A stretch of 6,359 nt of DNA from Leptolyngbya sp. SIO4C5 (GTDB lineage Bacteria > Cyanobacteriota > Cyanobacteriia > Phormidesmidales > Phormidesmidaceae): assembly GCA_010671965.1 (NCBI GenBank), contig JAAHIC010000280.1:1-6359 (forward strand), in the 5' to 3' direction. The notes below the pieces were generated by a model that worked only from the letters and a program-made list of their open reading frames with translations, did no database searches and was not told the DNA's origin. Both the position numbers and the translations under genes were made by a program. Of the stretch, positions 6,011 to 6,359 are shown in pieces. How positions within the stretch are numbered: the stretch's first letter is position 1; every line of letters starts with the position of its first letter.

Positions 6011-6224
6011 GATCGGCCAGCGCCTGGGGAATTTCTGGGCTGGGTTGGTCAGCAGAAACAGACGGCGACTGCTCGGCAGATAGCGGTTTGCCGACTAAAT
6101 CCTCCTGCGGAGCGGGCAGCATTTCGCCGCGAAAGTCTAAAATTTGTACCAGCAGGAGATAACCGACTGCTAGCAGCAGAGACAGTACTCCTGTAATAAT
6201 GGCAACAATCTTCGATCGCTCCAT
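6006..6224 (-). CDS. Small single-pass membrane protein, function unknown
   Basis: This encodes 72 aa. Residues about 5-30 form one strongly hydrophobic helix, preceded by the short charged start MERSK. The next block, DFRGEMLPAP (30-39), is followed by a Pro/Ser/Glu/Gln-rich, probably disordered tail of about 33 residues. The positive N-terminus suggests an N-in topology with the acidic tail on the other side. I believe it is a real gene: the hydrophobic segment is clean, the frame fills the gap between two plus-strand genes, and the start lies head-to-head with the next gene. The family is not named by any motif I know. No strong Shine-Dalgarno precedes the ATG; an AGGGG lies too far upstream. 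It is tail-to-tail with the sulfotransferase gene (8 bp apart) and divergent from the gene at 6286. Confidence 0.72.
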   Translation of the reverse strand: MERSKIVAIITGVLSLLLAVGYLLLVQILDFRGEMLPAPQEDLVGKPLSAEQSPSVSADQPSPEIPQALADR

Positions 6225-6240
6225 CGGTCTTAGTTAGCCC

Positions 6241-6270
6241 CTAGAATTTCTTTTCTAGCCTACTCTAGCC
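6241..6270. promoter_or_regulatory. Repeat cluster in the 61-bp divergent spacer
   Basis: The spacer between the two divergent start codons (6225-6285) holds two direct copies of TCTAGCC (6254-6260 and 6264-6270), ten bases apart, about one helical turn. It also holds an inverted pair, CTAGAA (6241-6246) with TTCTAG (6253-6258). Such spacing suits a regulator binding one face of the DNA and acting on both genes. No clear -35/-10 pair is seen on either strand; TATAAG (6278-6283) is too close to ATG 6286 to serve it. Confidence 0.3.
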
Positions 6271-6285
6271 TGACACCTATAAGTT

Positions 6286-6359
6286 ATGAGCGAGGTTTCT
6301 ACACTGCCAGCCGATGAGTCAACGGCCAGCGATCGCCCCTTGGTTGTCCAAACCAGCGG
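6286..6359 (+). CDS. N-terminal start of an unidentified protein (cut by the right edge)
   Basis: ATG 6286 opens a frame that stays open to the window end, coding 24 residues (MSEVSTLPADESTASDRPLV, then VQTS) plus two bases. The first 17 residues are polar and rich in Ser, Thr, Asp and Glu, as in a flexible N-terminal extension; the hydrophobic PLVVQTS may be the first strand of the folded part. A HIP1 site lies inside (6329-6336), as in the other genes here. No strong Shine-Dalgarno precedes it (only AAG). It is divergent from the small membrane protein gene, 61 bp away. Too little is visible to name a family. Confidence 0.55.
   Translation, partial: MSEVSTLPADESTASDRPLVVQTS

Larger units (their letters stand above)
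1096..6336. repeat. HIP1 octamer GCGATCGC, 15 dispersed copies
   Basis: Perfect copies begin at 1096, 1396, 1596, 2023, 2156, 2761, 3645, 3765, 4104, 4489, 4891, 4982, 5310, 5613 and 6329. By base composition well under one copy would be expected in a window this size. HIP1 is a recognised hallmark of many cyanobacterial genomes and is the best evidence for the source organism. Fourteen copies lie in coding sequence and one (4982) in the spacer after the GTPase gene. None occurs from 2769 to 3644, the rbp gene and its flanks. Confidence 0.95.

Noticed and set aside
6278..6283. TATAAG as -10 box of the gene at 6286
   Set aside because: Transcription would begin around or after the ATG, and there is no -35 at proper spacing.
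1..6359. CRISPR array, insertion sequence, tRNA or defence island
   Set aside because: No regularly spaced repeats, transposase frame, terminal inverted repeats, cloverleaf-like sequence or known defence gene seen on either strand.

Overview
The window reads as a chromosomal segment of a cyanobacterium. The main evidence is 15 copies of the octamer GCGATCGC (HIP1, the palindrome over-represented in many cyanobacterial genomes) in about 6.4 kb. A short RRM protein of the cyanobacterial Rbp type and a two-TM DUF697-type GTPase fit with this. The long genes are GC-rich, and the rbp gene with its flanks is visibly AT-richer. Genus cannot be fixed from sequence alone; a filamentous or Leptolyngbya/Synechococcus-like lineage is a guess.

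Layout, left to right. Positions 3-137 hold the possible tail of an unrecognised gene. Positions 187-2793 (+) encode a long CLC-type anion transport protein fused to a CBS pair and two UspA-like domains. A 198-bp spacer carries a promoter candidate and a start-site dyad, and leads to a 94-residue RRM RNA-binding protein (2992-3276, +). A good intrinsic terminator (3383-3407) follows. Next is a membrane-anchored GTPase with a C-terminal DUF697-like region (3424-4941, +), then a 165-bp spacer and a PAPS-dependent sulfotransferase (5107-5997, +). The sulfotransferase converges, with 8 bp between the stop codons, on a gene for a 72-residue single-pass membrane protein (6006-6224, -). A 61-bp divergent spacer follows, then the first 74 bases of another gene (6286 onward, +) that runs off the window.

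The genes do not form an obvious pathway or operon. They have separate spacers, and at least one clear terminator lies between them. I see no tRNA, rRNA, CRISPR array, insertion sequence, phage gene or defence cassette. The most notable sequence-level observation is that the CLC protein has glutamine (Q123) where CLC exchangers normally carry the gating glutamate, while the inner proton-path glutamate and the chloride-coordinating residues are kept. This predicts altered or absent Cl-/H+ coupling. I found no convincing undescribed multi-gene system. The remaining findings are modest: dyads at transcript starts and ends, an orphan sulfotransferase, and two uncharacterised membrane proteins.
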